Origin: JAGVSR01 sp963778225
Lineage (GTDB): Bacteria; Pseudomonadota; Alphaproteobacteria; Rhizobiales; Hyphomicrobiaceae
Assembly: GCA_963778225.1 (NCBI GenBank)
Contig: CAVZTR010000007.1
Span: 51,107 to 115,106, forward strand
Direction of reading: 5' to 3'
DNA length: 64,000 nt
The number at the start of each line of letters is the position of its first letter. Position 1 is the stretch's first letter. The position numbers and the translations under genes are program-made. Below, piece after piece: positions 36,460 to 44,203 of the stretch. The notes below the pieces were generated by a model. That model ran no database searches, was not told the origin of the DNA, and worked only from the letters and a program-made list of their open reading frames with translations.

Positions 36460-37074
36460 TCAGCGTTTGCCGCGACCCTTGTCGTCGCCGCCCATCATGC
36501 TCGACTGCGCTTCCATCCAGGACGAGAGCGCCTGCTGCCAGCTCTTCTGCCACATCTCGGCTGCTTGCATCCAGAACTGCAGAGGCGCGGTGGGCAGCGT
36601 GCCAAAATCAGGCATGTTCTTCATGTCAAACATGCCGGGCATTCCTGGCATTCCTGGCATCCCGGGCATTCCTGACATTCCCGGCATTCCGGGCATGTTG
36701 CCGAAATTGGGAAACTGGAACGGTGAGCCATTGCCGCCCGGTACCATCTGCAGTCCTGCGCCGGGATTCTTCACCTGCTGCTCCCAGGCATCCATGACCT
36801 GATCGAGCACCTGGATCTGCATCTTGGACGCCTGCTGCATCTGTTGACGGGTCATGTCGACCAATTCGGCCGGCCAACCCATCGCCTTTGCGGCAGCGCC
36901 CATTCTGTCGAAAACCTTGTTGCCGTGACGCTCGGCCTGATTGGCCGCATCCTGGCGCCAGTCGCACATGGCTTCAAAGGCGGACGTTAGCGCGGACTGT
37001 ACCTCTTCGCTCACTCCGGCCGCGCCCAGCGCGTCCTTGAAACCTTTGCCGCGGGAATTCGCCGATCCTGCCAT
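36460..37074 (-). CDS. Phasin-like helical protein with Met-Pro-Gly repeats
   Basis: A 204-residue protein with GGAGGAAA upstream of its ATG. The first 120 residues are amphipathic helices (FKDALGAAGVSEEVQSAL, FDRMGAAAKAMGWPAELVDM, MQIQVLDQVMDAWEQQVKN), as in phasin-type and PHA-granule proteins. The middle carries a tandem Met-Pro-Gly repeat (about seven copies from residue 135), followed by MFDMKNMPDF and a Trp/Gln-rich helix. Such proteins are linked to polyhydroxyalkanoate granules. The family link is by general look and not by a specific motif. Confidence 0.6.
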   Translation of the reverse strand: MAGSANSRGKGFKDALGAAGVSEEVQSALTSAFEAMCDWRQDAANQAERHGNKVFDRMGAAAKAMGWPAELVDMTRQQMQQASKMQIQVLDQVMDAWEQQVKNPGAGLQMVPGGNGSPFQFPNFGNMPGMPGMSGMPGMPGMPGMPGMFDMKNMPDFGTLPTAPLQFWMQAAEMWQKSWQQALSSWMEAQSSMMGGDDKGRGKR

Positions 37075-37241
37075 GTCATTTCCTCCAGTTAAATTATTGG
37101 TTTCCAGCATTGTGGCATACACGATAGCAGGTGGCCAGTCTCGGCGGTGATCCGCCTTCTGCCCGATCCGTAGTGCGGCGGTTCGACGATGACTGGACAA
37201 CGCCCCTTTTGCCGGGGAAACCCAAGTGCTATCAGCCGCGC

Positions 37242-39044
37242 ATGACAGATATCTCATTAATCCGAAACTTCTCCATCATCGCCCACATCGATCACGGCAA
37301 GTCGACGTTGTCGGACCGGTTAATTCAGCTGTGCGGCAACGTCTCAGATCGCGAGATGAAGGCGCAGATCCTCGACAGCATGGACATCGAGCGGGAGCGC
37401 GGCATCACCATCAAAGCGCAGACCGTGCGCCTCGATTACAAGGCGAAGGACGGCAAGACCTATCAGCTCAATCTGATGGACACACCCGGCCACGTGGACT
37501 TCGCCTATGAAGTCTCGCGGTCGCTAGCTGCCTGTGAGGGTGCAATCCTGGTTGTGGATGCGAGCCAGGGCGTGGAAGCGCAGACGCTCGCCAACGTTTA
37601 CCAGGCTCTCGACAATAACCTCGAGATCCTGCCGGTCCTGAACAAGATCGACTTGCCATCGGCAGATGCCGATCGCGTCAAACAGCAGATCGAGGACGTC
37701 ATCGGCATCGACGCCTCGGATGCGATCGGTGTCTCGGCGAAGACGGGCCTCAACGTCGAGGCCGTGCTGGAGGCCATCGTCGATCGGCTGCCGCCGCCGA
37801 AAGGTGATCGCAACAAACCGTTGAAGGCGATGCTGATCGACAGCTGGTATGACGCCTATCTCGGGGTCGTGGTTCTAGTGCGCGTCATCGAGGGCACGCT
37901 GAAGAGGGGTCAGCGCGTCAAGATGATGTCGACAGATGGCGCGTATCCGGTCGAGCGCGTCGGCATCTTTCGGCCCAAGCAGGAGATGCTCGCCGAGCTT
38001 GGTCCCGGCGAGATCGGGTTCTTCACGGGCGCGATCAAGGAAGTGGCCGACACGCGCGTCGGAGACACCATCACAGACGAAAAGCATCCGACAGCAGAGG
38101 CGCTGCCGGGCTTCAAGCCGGCGCAGCCGGTGGTGTTCTGCGGTCTGTTTCCCGTCGATGCGGCGGACTTCGAAGATCTGCGCGAGGCGATGGGCAAGCT
38201 ACGGCTCAACGATGCGAGCTTTTCGTTCGAGACCGAGAGCTCCGCGGCACTGGGGTTCGGCTTCCGCTGTGGCTTCCTCGGCCTGTTGCACCTGGAAATC
38301 ATCACTGAACGGCTGGTGCGCGAATTCAATCTCGATCTCATCACGACGGCACCGTCGGTCATCTACCATCTGCACATGAAGGACGGCACGGTCATCGAGA
38401 TGCATAACCCGGCGGATATGCCTGAGGTCATGAAGATCGATCACATCGAGGAGCCGTGGATCGAGGCGACGATCCTGGTGCCTGACGACTACCTGGGCGC
38501 GGTTCTCAAACTTTGCCAGGACCGTCGTGGGCGGCAGAAGACCCTCACGTATGTCGGCTCACGCGCGATGCTCGTGTACGAACTGCCGCTGAACGAAGTG
38601 GTGTTTGACTTCTACGACCGCCTGAAAAGCGTTTCCCGCGGATATGCGTCGTTCGACTATCACATCCAGGGCTACGAAGAGGGTGACCTCGTCAAGCTGT
38701 CGATCCTGGTCAACAGTGAGCCGGTGGATGCGCTGTCGATCATCGTGCACCGGGGGCGTGCGGATAGCCGCGGCCGGTCGATGTGCGAGAAGCTGAAGGA
38801 TTTGATTAAGCCGCACTTGTTTCAGATCCCAATCCAAGCGGCGATCGGAGCCAAGGTGATTGCTCGCGAGACGATCAAGGCGCTGCGCAAGGACGTCATT
38901 GCGAAATGCTACGGCGGCGATATTTCGCGCAAGCGCAAGCTGCTCGACAAGCAGAAGGCCGGCAAGAAGAAGATGCGCGAATTCGGCAAGGTCGAGATCC
39001 CGCAGGAAGCCTTCATCGCCGCTCTCAAGATGGATGAGAATTGA
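37242..39044 (+). CDS. lepA: Elongation factor 4 (LepA)
   Basis: A 600-residue ribosome-binding GTPase that acts in translation under ionic or cold stress. G1 is AHIDHGKST near residue 14, G2 around RGITIKAQTV, G3 DTPGHVDF, G4 NKIDLP. The C-terminal LepA-specific domain shows GADSRGRSMCEKL-like RADSRGRSMCEKLKDL, then KRKLLDKQKAGKKKMR, ending in the family C-terminus. ATG at 37242 is chosen because MTDISLIRNFSIIAHIDHGK matches the family start and the length is exactly normal; an in-frame ATG at 37131 adds a poor sequence. A terminator follows. Confidence 0.97.
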   Translation: MTDISLIRNFSIIAHIDHGKSTLSDRLIQLCGNVSDREMKAQILDSMDIERERGITIKAQTVRLDYKAKDGKTYQLNLMDTPGHVDFAYEVSRSLAACEGAILVVDASQGVEAQTLANVYQALDNNLEILPVLNKIDLPSADADRVKQQIEDVIGIDASDAIGVSAKTGLNVEAVLEAIVDRLPPPKGDRNKPLKAMLIDSWYDAYLGVVVLVRVIEGTLKRGQRVKMMSTDGAYPVERVGIFRPKQEMLAELGPGEIGFFTGAIKEVADTRVGDTITDEKHPTAEALPGFKPAQPVVFCGLFPVDAADFEDLREAMGKLRLNDASFSFETESSAALGFGFRCGFLGLLHLEIITERLVREFNLDLITTAPSVIYHLHMKDGTVIEMHNPADMPEVMKIDHIEEPWIEATILVPDDYLGAVLKLCQDRRGRQKTLTYVGSRAMLVYELPLNEVVFDFYDRLKSVSRGYASFDYHIQGYEEGDLVKLSILVNSEPVDALSIIVHRGRADSRGRSMCEKLKDLIKPHLFQIPIQAAIGAKVIARETIKALRKDVIAKCYGGDISRKRKLLDKQKAGKKKMREFGKVEIPQEAFIAALKMDEN

Positions 39045-39051
39045 AGACAAA

Positions 39052-39078
39052 AAAGGCGGCCGGTGAGGCCGCCTTTGT
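39052..39078. terminator. Rho-independent terminator of lepA
   Basis: A ten-base perfect stem AAAGGCGGCC with GGCCGCCTTT and a five-base loop lies just after the lepA stop and ends in TTTG. The A/T flanks make it usable from either strand, including for the convergent PepSY-like gene. Confidence 0.8.
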
Positions 39079-39101
39079 GCTGGAACCCCTGGCGGGATGG
39101 C

Positions 39102-39371
39102 TCAATCGTCGAGCGTCTTGAAAACAACCGACATGTCTTTGCCGCTGAGATAGAGGTCGTAGACCTTACCGTCGCTGTGGGTCGCGTCGTCGATTTCCCA
39201 GCGATTGTCGTCGAACTCGATTTCCTTCCAGGCGGTGAAGCCTTCCGCCTTCAGGACCTCTTCGATCTTGGTGCGCTCTTCGGCGGTCGGGGGGCGGTCG
39301 TCATCGGCCAGTGTCGGCGAAGCGATGAGGGTGCTGAGGCCGAGTGCGAGCGCGGCGAGATTCCATTTCAT
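39102..39371 (-). CDS. Small exported PepSY-like protein
   Basis: An 89-residue protein with GGAGAA before its ATG at 39371 and a signal peptide (MKWNLAALALGLSTLIASP) cleaved after LA. The mature part (PPTAEERTKIEEVLKAEGF, then AWKEIEFDDNRWEIDDA, then KVYDLYLSGKDMSVV) fits a single PepSY-type domain, as in small periplasmic proteins whose function is often protease inhibition or metal response. Assignment is by pattern only. The frame continues upstream to 39467 without a good start. Confidence 0.75.
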   Translation of the reverse strand: MKWNLAALALGLSTLIASPTLADDDRPPTAEERTKIEEVLKAEGFTAWKEIEFDDNRWEIDDATHSDGKVYDLYLSGKDMSVVFKTLDD

Positions 39372-39527
39372 CGTCAGTTCTCCACTTGTTGCGATTGGAG
39401 AACGCAAGCGTGTCCGTAAGGTTGCGCCCATGTTAATCGCCACGGAATGATGCGTATGGGCCAGCACACCTAGGGAGAGACTGCGCCTCCCATCCTGCGG
39501 ACCGGGCCCGCCCCCTAACTCACGTGC

Positions 39528-41792
39528 TCACCCCAGTCCCATGCTCGCGCGTTGGACGTAGATCGCCATCCCCAAGGCGAGGAAGGGCACGAGGACGACA
39601 TGGGTGATGGTGAGCCCCAGCAGCGCCTTTGGGCGTTCCTCGAAGTAGGGATTTATGCGCAGAACCGAAATCGCGATCATGACCGTGACCGCTAGATAGG
39701 CGAACAGGAAGATGCGGTCTGAGAGCGTGGTCCCGTCGCTGTCGATTGCGGGCAAGGCGAGATAGAGCGCCACAGCGGACAAGAGCGCGGTCACCTGGAT
39801 CGTGACGATCGCCTCGAAGTGGTTGAGGGGGATAAAGATCGAGAGGTAGGCGACCGCCATGATGAACAAGAGCGGCACCACGACGCGCAGGAAATAATCC
39901 GTTGTCTCGCGCGACATGATCCAGACGAATGATCCCTTGTAGAAGGGCACGATGCTCGGCTGGTGGGACTTGGCGTCGATCGTCGTCACGAAATCTTCGT
40001 CATAGCCGACAAACTGCTCCTTCGGCTCCCATCCGTCTGCATCAACGGCGGTATCGCGCAGATCCATTGGCGGTGGCTGGACGATGAAGGGTTTGTCGCC
40101 GCGCTTGGGGCGGATGTTGATCGCAAACCGCTGCGTATCGAAGGGATAGGTTTGAAGCTCGGGCTGGAACAGAAAGCGCCCGGACACATGATAGATTTTC
40201 ATGCCGTCGGGGTAGGCGTCGCTCTTCTCGCCGTTGGCAAGGGTGCGCACGGTGATCTGGCGATCGTTGGTTTGCGGGTTGATCACCGCATTCGAGAACT
40301 CGACGAGATCGATCGAATTCTCCAGACCGTCGTCACGCATGGAGACATAGAACTCGGCATGGAACGTCTTTTCGTTGTCATCCACCGAGAAGACGCGGAT
40401 CAGGTCGATATCAAGGTATTGCGTGCCGATTGCGCGAAGGTTCTCGTTCTTGAGGCGGGCGAATTGCATCGGGCCGAGCTGCGTGCGACCCATGCCGGGC
40501 GCCAATTGCACGAGGAACGGTGTGCGCGTTGCCGTTCGCGTGCGGGGATCGAACGACCAGTTCTCGAACTGACCCTGGAAGACCCCGCGGCCGGCGGCAT
40601 AGGTCGTCTTTAGGTGTTCAATGATGTGCGAGCGTAGCTTTTTAATATCCGAATCCCGCTCTGCCGTGCGGGCCGCAGACGCGATGATCCCGAGCATGTC
40701 TGCATACTGCGTGCCGACGCCGATGGCGCGCAAGTTGTCGTCGGAGAGCGGGTTGTCTGCTGCACTTGCCGGGCGCTCTTTGCATTCGCCATTCGCCCAG
40801 CCAGGTGCGGTCGGGATTTTGTCGCCGACGAATACCCAATCTTCGGGGGGCTGGCCGGCCATGCGGCGCATCAGGCGCGCGTTGTACAAGTCGGGCAGGC
40901 GATCCCACACGAGTTCGAACAGAGCGGATGGATAGTCGCTCGCGATCTCCTTCGGCACAGAGTTGATGCGGCCGGTGAGCATAATCGCCGGCGTGACGCC
41001 TGCTTCCTTCAAAGCCTTTACGAACTCGCCGTTGCGATCCGTGCCGATGGCGAGGAACACGATGTCGGGGTTTTTCTCTTTCAGATCGGCGATGACGGCG
41101 GGGAACTCAGCGGTGTCGGCTTTATCGTCCTTCGTCGCGACGCGATGATCGGCAACCATGTAGGCGCCCATGACGCGGTTGAGGCCGTCAGCGAGGCTCG
41201 TCGAATACAGCTGGTCGCGCATGCCAACGAAAGCGGGACGCTGGAAACCGGAGCGTCGGACGAACTGCGCCAGCACGGGGAGGCGCTCGTCATCCTGGGA
41301 GGCGCGCATCGTGAAAACATTGGGATAGTCTTTGAAGATGCTGCTCACTGAGATGGCGGACAGGAATGGGATGTTCTTCTGCTTGATCTCCTTCCCGGCC
41401 GCTTCGAACACGGCTTTCGAGCGATCGGAGCTCGACATGCCGATCATCGCAACGCTGTCGGGATCGGACAGAGCTTCGCGCATGCTGGCGGTCGTGCGGT
41501 TCTGGTCGCGGTAGTCGTCGAGTATGCGCAGATCGAGCTTATGGCCGGCGATGCCACCCTGGGCGTTGATGCGGCGCTGCTCTTCGGTGGCAAAGCGCGT
41601 TATCGCGGCGACATCGCCACGGTCATAGCAAGTGTCGTTGCGGGTGGAGACAAAGATGTTCACCGTGACGGGTGGCTTGGTCGCGGCCTCGGCTGCTTCG
41701 ATGGCCGACGCGGGCTCGTGGGTGAGCGCGAGACATGACATCATCGCGAAGACCAAGCGGGCGCTTCTTCGCCACAAGCCTTGAACCGCCAT
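39528..41792 (-). CDS. Periplasmic-binding-protein fused to pentameric ligand-gated ion channel
   Basis: A 754-residue protein that fuses two systems. After a signal peptide, residues about 40-430 are a type I periplasmic binding protein (Leu/Ile/Val-receptor fold): VNIFVSTRNDTCY, AQGGIAGHKLDLRILDDYRD, VAMIGMSSSDRSKA and LFELVWDRLPDL. Residues about 455-628 match the beta-sandwich of Cys-loop-type receptors, with the Pro-loop YPFDTQRF at 549-556. Four membrane helices follow: M1 633-654, M2 659-681, M3 691-711, M4 726-746. M2 reads FEAIVTIQVTALLSAVAL, like GLIC, with Glu660 at -2', threonines at 2' and 6', and Leu at 9', which points to a cation-selective gated pore. It would be an extracellular-solute-gated channel with an added ligand-sensing domain. 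The ligand is unknown. Confidence 0.85.
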   Translation of the reverse strand: MAVQGLWRRSARLVFAMMSCLALTHEPASAIEAAEAATKPPVTVNIFVSTRNDTCYDRGDVAAITRFATEEQRRINAQGGIAGHKLDLRILDDYRDQNRTTASMREALSDPDSVAMIGMSSSDRSKAVFEAAGKEIKQKNIPFLSAISVSSIFKDYPNVFTMRASQDDERLPVLAQFVRRSGFQRPAFVGMRDQLYSTSLADGLNRVMGAYMVADHRVATKDDKADTAEFPAVIADLKEKNPDIVFLAIGTDRNGEFVKALKEAGVTPAIMLTGRINSVPKEIASDYPSALFELVWDRLPDLYNARLMRRMAGQPPEDWVFVGDKIPTAPGWANGECKERPASAADNPLSDDNLRAIGVGTQYADMLGIIASAARTAERDSDIKKLRSHIIEHLKTTYAAGRGVFQGQFENWSFDPRTRTATRTPFLVQLAPGMGRTQLGPMQFARLKNENLRAIGTQYLDIDLIRVFSVDDNEKTFHAEFYVSMRDDGLENSIDLVEFSNAVINPQTNDRQITVRTLANGEKSDAYPDGMKIYHVSGRFLFQPELQTYPFDTQRFAINIRPKRGDKPFIVQPPPMDLRDTAVDADGWEPKEQFVGYDEDFVTTIDAKSHQPSIVPFYKGSFVWIMSRETTDYFLRVVVPLLFIMAVAYLSIFIPLNHFEAIVTIQVTALLSAVALYLALPAIDSDGTTLSDRIFLFAYLAVTVMIAISVLRINPYFEERPKALLGLTITHVVLVPFLALGMAIYVQRASMGLG

Positions 41793-41902
41793 TCCACCCC
41801 GTCTCCCGCATGTTTCCGATCGGAACCAGATAGCAGAGGCACTCCGTGGAGTCGTGGCGAACTGATGTCGCTTTTGCGGCGCGTGCCAAGCTATGCCGCA
41901 CG

Positions 41903-41937
41903 AAAAAAGCCACTCCCCTGAGGGAGTGGCTTTCTTT
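41903..41937 (-). terminator. Rho-independent terminator of the cold-shock gene
   Basis: A 12-base perfect stem AAAGCCACTCCC with GGGAGTGGCTTT and a four-base loop. On the minus strand it ends in six Ts, 28 bases after the cold-shock gene stop. It also separates that gene from the channel gene on the same strand. Confidence 0.85.
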
Positions 41938-41964
41938 CAACTGCAGACTGCAGGAGAGGCGGCT

Positions 41965-42174
41965 TTAGATCGCCTCGATCCGGCCGACTGCGATCTTGCC
42001 CGACCGGCGGTCTTCTTCGGTATCGAAGTTGACCTTCTGGCCTTCAGTCAGGCCCTGCATGCCGGCGCGCTCAAGAGCGGTGGCGTGCACGAACACATCC
42101 TTGCCGCCAGCGTCCGGCGTGATGAAGCCGAAACCTTTTTGATAGTTGTAGAACTTAACAGTACCCGGTGTCAT
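41965..42174 (-). CDS. Cold-shock domain protein
   Basis: A 69-residue single cold-shock domain. The RNP1 motif KGFGFITP and RNP2-like DVFVHATAL are both present, with the start MTPGTVKFYNYQ. It binds single-stranded nucleic acids and acts as an RNA chaperone. A clear terminator follows, and the 5' leader before lpxD is long (about 240 bases), as is common for cold-shock mRNAs with regulatory leaders. ATG at 42174 has GGAAA about eight bases before it. Confidence 0.96.
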   Translation of the reverse strand: MTPGTVKFYNYQKGFGFITPDAGGKDVFVHATALERAGMQGLTEGQKVNFDTEEDRRSGKIAVGRIEAI

Positions 42175-42414
42175 GGGTGTTTCCTTTTTCAGTCAGGCAA
42201 AACGAATCTCACGAGCTAGCAAGCACGCGTACGTACCCACTAGCTCTCATTTTCGATGATTTGGTTGGGTCTGAACGCACTTCTGGCGACGCCAGTGGCG
42301 TGGGAGAAGCTGCGGCCTGGTTGTCCGGCCAAAAGTCGATTTCAGCTATCTAGACGTCTTTTGCGAATTTTTCAAGGCAAATCGCTGATTTTGTTTTCGA
42401 GCGGAAATCGAATG

Positions 42415-43440
42415 TCAGGATTTCTTGGCGAGCTGGCGAATGGCGGCGATTTCGCGGGCCCATTCCTTGAACGGACGAGCCGGCGTTCCGCCCATGCGCG
42501 CGCCGGGTTCCACATCGTCTTTGACGTGCGCGCTGCCGGCGATTTGCGCGCCGGAGCCGACCTTCACGTGGCCAATGACGCCGGAGTGGGCGCCCATGAT
42601 GACGAAGTCGCCGATTTCGGCAGACCCGGCGATCCCACTCTGGGCGACAATCACGCAATGCTTGCCGATGATGACGTTGTGCGCGATCTGCACGAGATTA
42701 TCGATCTTCGTGCCTTCGCCGATGACGGTGTCGGCGAGCGAGCCGCGATCAATGGTGGTGTTGGCCCCGATTTCCACTTCATTGCCGATCAGCACGCGAC
42801 CGATCTGCGGCACCTTGAGATGGCCTTTGGCGCTCATGGCGAAGCCGAAGCCATCCTGGCCGATGCGGGCGCCTGCGTGAATGATAACGCCATCGCCGAG
42901 GATCGCGTGCGTGACCGTAGCGCCGGGACCGATGTAGCAGTCTTTGCCGATGACCACGCGATAGCCGACGACGGCGCCGGCGGAAATCACCGAACCTTCG
43001 CCGATGACAGCTTCGCGGCCGACGACGGCGCCCGGTTCGACTGTCGCTGCGTCAGCAATCTGCGCACTGGCATGAACGAGCGCGCCGTTGCTTTCAGCGG
43101 CGGTAGCAGCGGCCTTGCTGCGCAAAGCATCAGCGTAGAACAGCGTGAGGACGCGCGCGAATGCCGTGTAGGGCGCATCACTCGTAAGAATTGATATCCC
43201 TTGCGGAGCTTTCGCAGCATCTCGCGCGGCAAGTATGCATGCACCTGCGCGGGTGGCGCCGAGCAGCATCGCATACTTACGATTTTCGAAGAATGAAACG
43301 TCGCGCTCGGAAGCAAGATGCAGCGGGCGTACGTCATCGATGGTGCGGCTGTCTTCGCCGATGACGATTGCGCCGGATGCGGCAGCAATGTCTTTCAGCG
43401 AGAACGGCCCGGCCCGATGAAAAAAACCCGGGTGCTGCAT
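42415..43440 (-). CDS. lpxD: UDP-3-O-(3-hydroxymyristoyl)glucosamine N-acyltransferase LpxD
   Basis: A 341-residue lipid A enzyme. The N-terminal half has the LpxD uridine-binding domain (DIAAASGAIVIGEDSRTIDD, LHLASERDVSFFENRKY). The C-terminal half is a left-handed beta-helix with hexapeptide repeats (AVVGYRVVIGKDCYIGPGA, IGQDGFGFAMSAKGHLKVPQ, IDNLVQIAHNVIIG), containing the catalytic His of the QIAHN motif. GGAGAG precedes ATG at 43440. The usual lpx neighbours (bamA, fabZ, lpxA) are not next to it, so it is detached from the canonical cluster. Confidence 0.95.
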   Translation of the reverse strand: MQHPGFFHRAGPFSLKDIAAASGAIVIGEDSRTIDDVRPLHLASERDVSFFENRKYAMLLGATRAGACILAARDAAKAPQGISILTSDAPYTAFARVLTLFYADALRSKAAATAAESNGALVHASAQIADAATVEPGAVVGREAVIGEGSVISAGAVVGYRVVIGKDCYIGPGATVTHAILGDGVIIHAGARIGQDGFGFAMSAKGHLKVPQIGRVLIGNEVEIGANTTIDRGSLADTVIGEGTKIDNLVQIAHNVIIGKHCVIVAQSGIAGSAEIGDFVIMGAHSGVIGHVKVGSGAQIAGSAHVKDDVEPGARMGGTPARPFKEWAREIAAIRQLAKKS

Positions 43441-43642
43441 CGTGCTCTCCAATGCAGGAGGCCAATGCCCGCTGCGGCGTTAACTAAGTGTGGCGCTACG
43501 AAGCGCGGCTGCCGGTGTTGTAGTCGTTGTAGTTGTCCCAAGCAAAAGAGGCCGGAACGGGTCCATTGTACCCGATCCGGACGCGACGTGCACCGCAGGA
43601 AAACGACTGAACAGATTAGGCGTCGCGGATCAGGCGACAATC

Positions 43643-43891
43643 TCAAGCAACTGGGCGGCTCAAGGGGAAGCTCGCGCTGTGGTAGAGCTTTTTGATGTCG
43701 TTGCCGATAAAACGCTCTTCGCCAATCTCCATGGTGGTGCCCATGAGCATCTCAGGCGGCAACTTTTCCATTACGAACTGGATCGCTTCGGCGGCACTCT
43801 TGAAGCGATAGAAGGTCATCGGCCGCTTCGTCGCCCCGCGGCCACGGCTGGCATAGACCTCGGCGGGGACCTGATAATCGAACATGTCCAT
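43643..43891 (-). CDS. Conserved small hypothetical protein
   Basis: An 82-residue cytosolic protein starting MDMFDYQVPAEVYASRGRG and continuing with a pattern I recall from many Hyphomicrobiales genomes (KRPMTFYRFKSAAEAIQFVM, then EMLMGTTMEIGEERF and NDIKKLYHS). It is all one clean domain with no membrane helix and no known function. The start could be 43891 or the second ATG at 43885. It sits just before the palindromic repeats that follow groEL. Confidence 0.7.
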   Translation of the reverse strand: MDMFDYQVPAEVYASRGRGATKRPMTFYRFKSAAEAIQFVMEKLPPEMLMGTTMEIGEERFIGNDIKKLYHSASFPLSRPVA

Positions 43892-44049
43892 CAACCATAA
43901 ATGGAGATGAGCAGGACGGATTACAAGCTTAATCGAGCGATCACGGCTGATGATGGATGTTCGGGGCGGACACGTCGCTGATCGAGTTCTGGGGTCGCTT
44001 CGCGTGCTGTTCTCATCATCAAAAAAAAGCGCCGCGGGAGACACCATTC

Positions 44050-44203
44050 GTGCCGCGCGGCGACTCCCCTATGGGGGAGCCGGCCGCCGCGCGGGTGATA
44101 AACGTGCCGCGCGGCGACTCCCCTATGGGGGAGCCGGCCGCCGCGCGGGTGATAAACGTGCCGCGCGGCGACTCCCTTATGGGGAGCCGGCCGCGCGCGG
44201 GAT
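44050..44203. repeat. Tandem 54-base palindromic repeats downstream of groEL
   Basis: Two full 54-base units start at 44050 and 44104, and a shorter, slightly changed third unit starts at 44158. Each can fold as an outer stem (CCGCGCGGCG with CGCCGCGCGG), a bulge containing CCGGC, and an inner stem CTCCCC with GGGGAG closing a four-base loop. The third unit ends at the groEL stop codon. The same internal pattern returns at 46752-46844. Likely a REP-like or structured termination element. Confidence 0.85.

Noticed and set aside
36636..36700. Short DNA repeats that could suggest a CRISPR or other repeat array
   Set aside because: They are nine-base in-frame codon repeats that encode Met-Pro-Gly units in a protein; there are no spacers.
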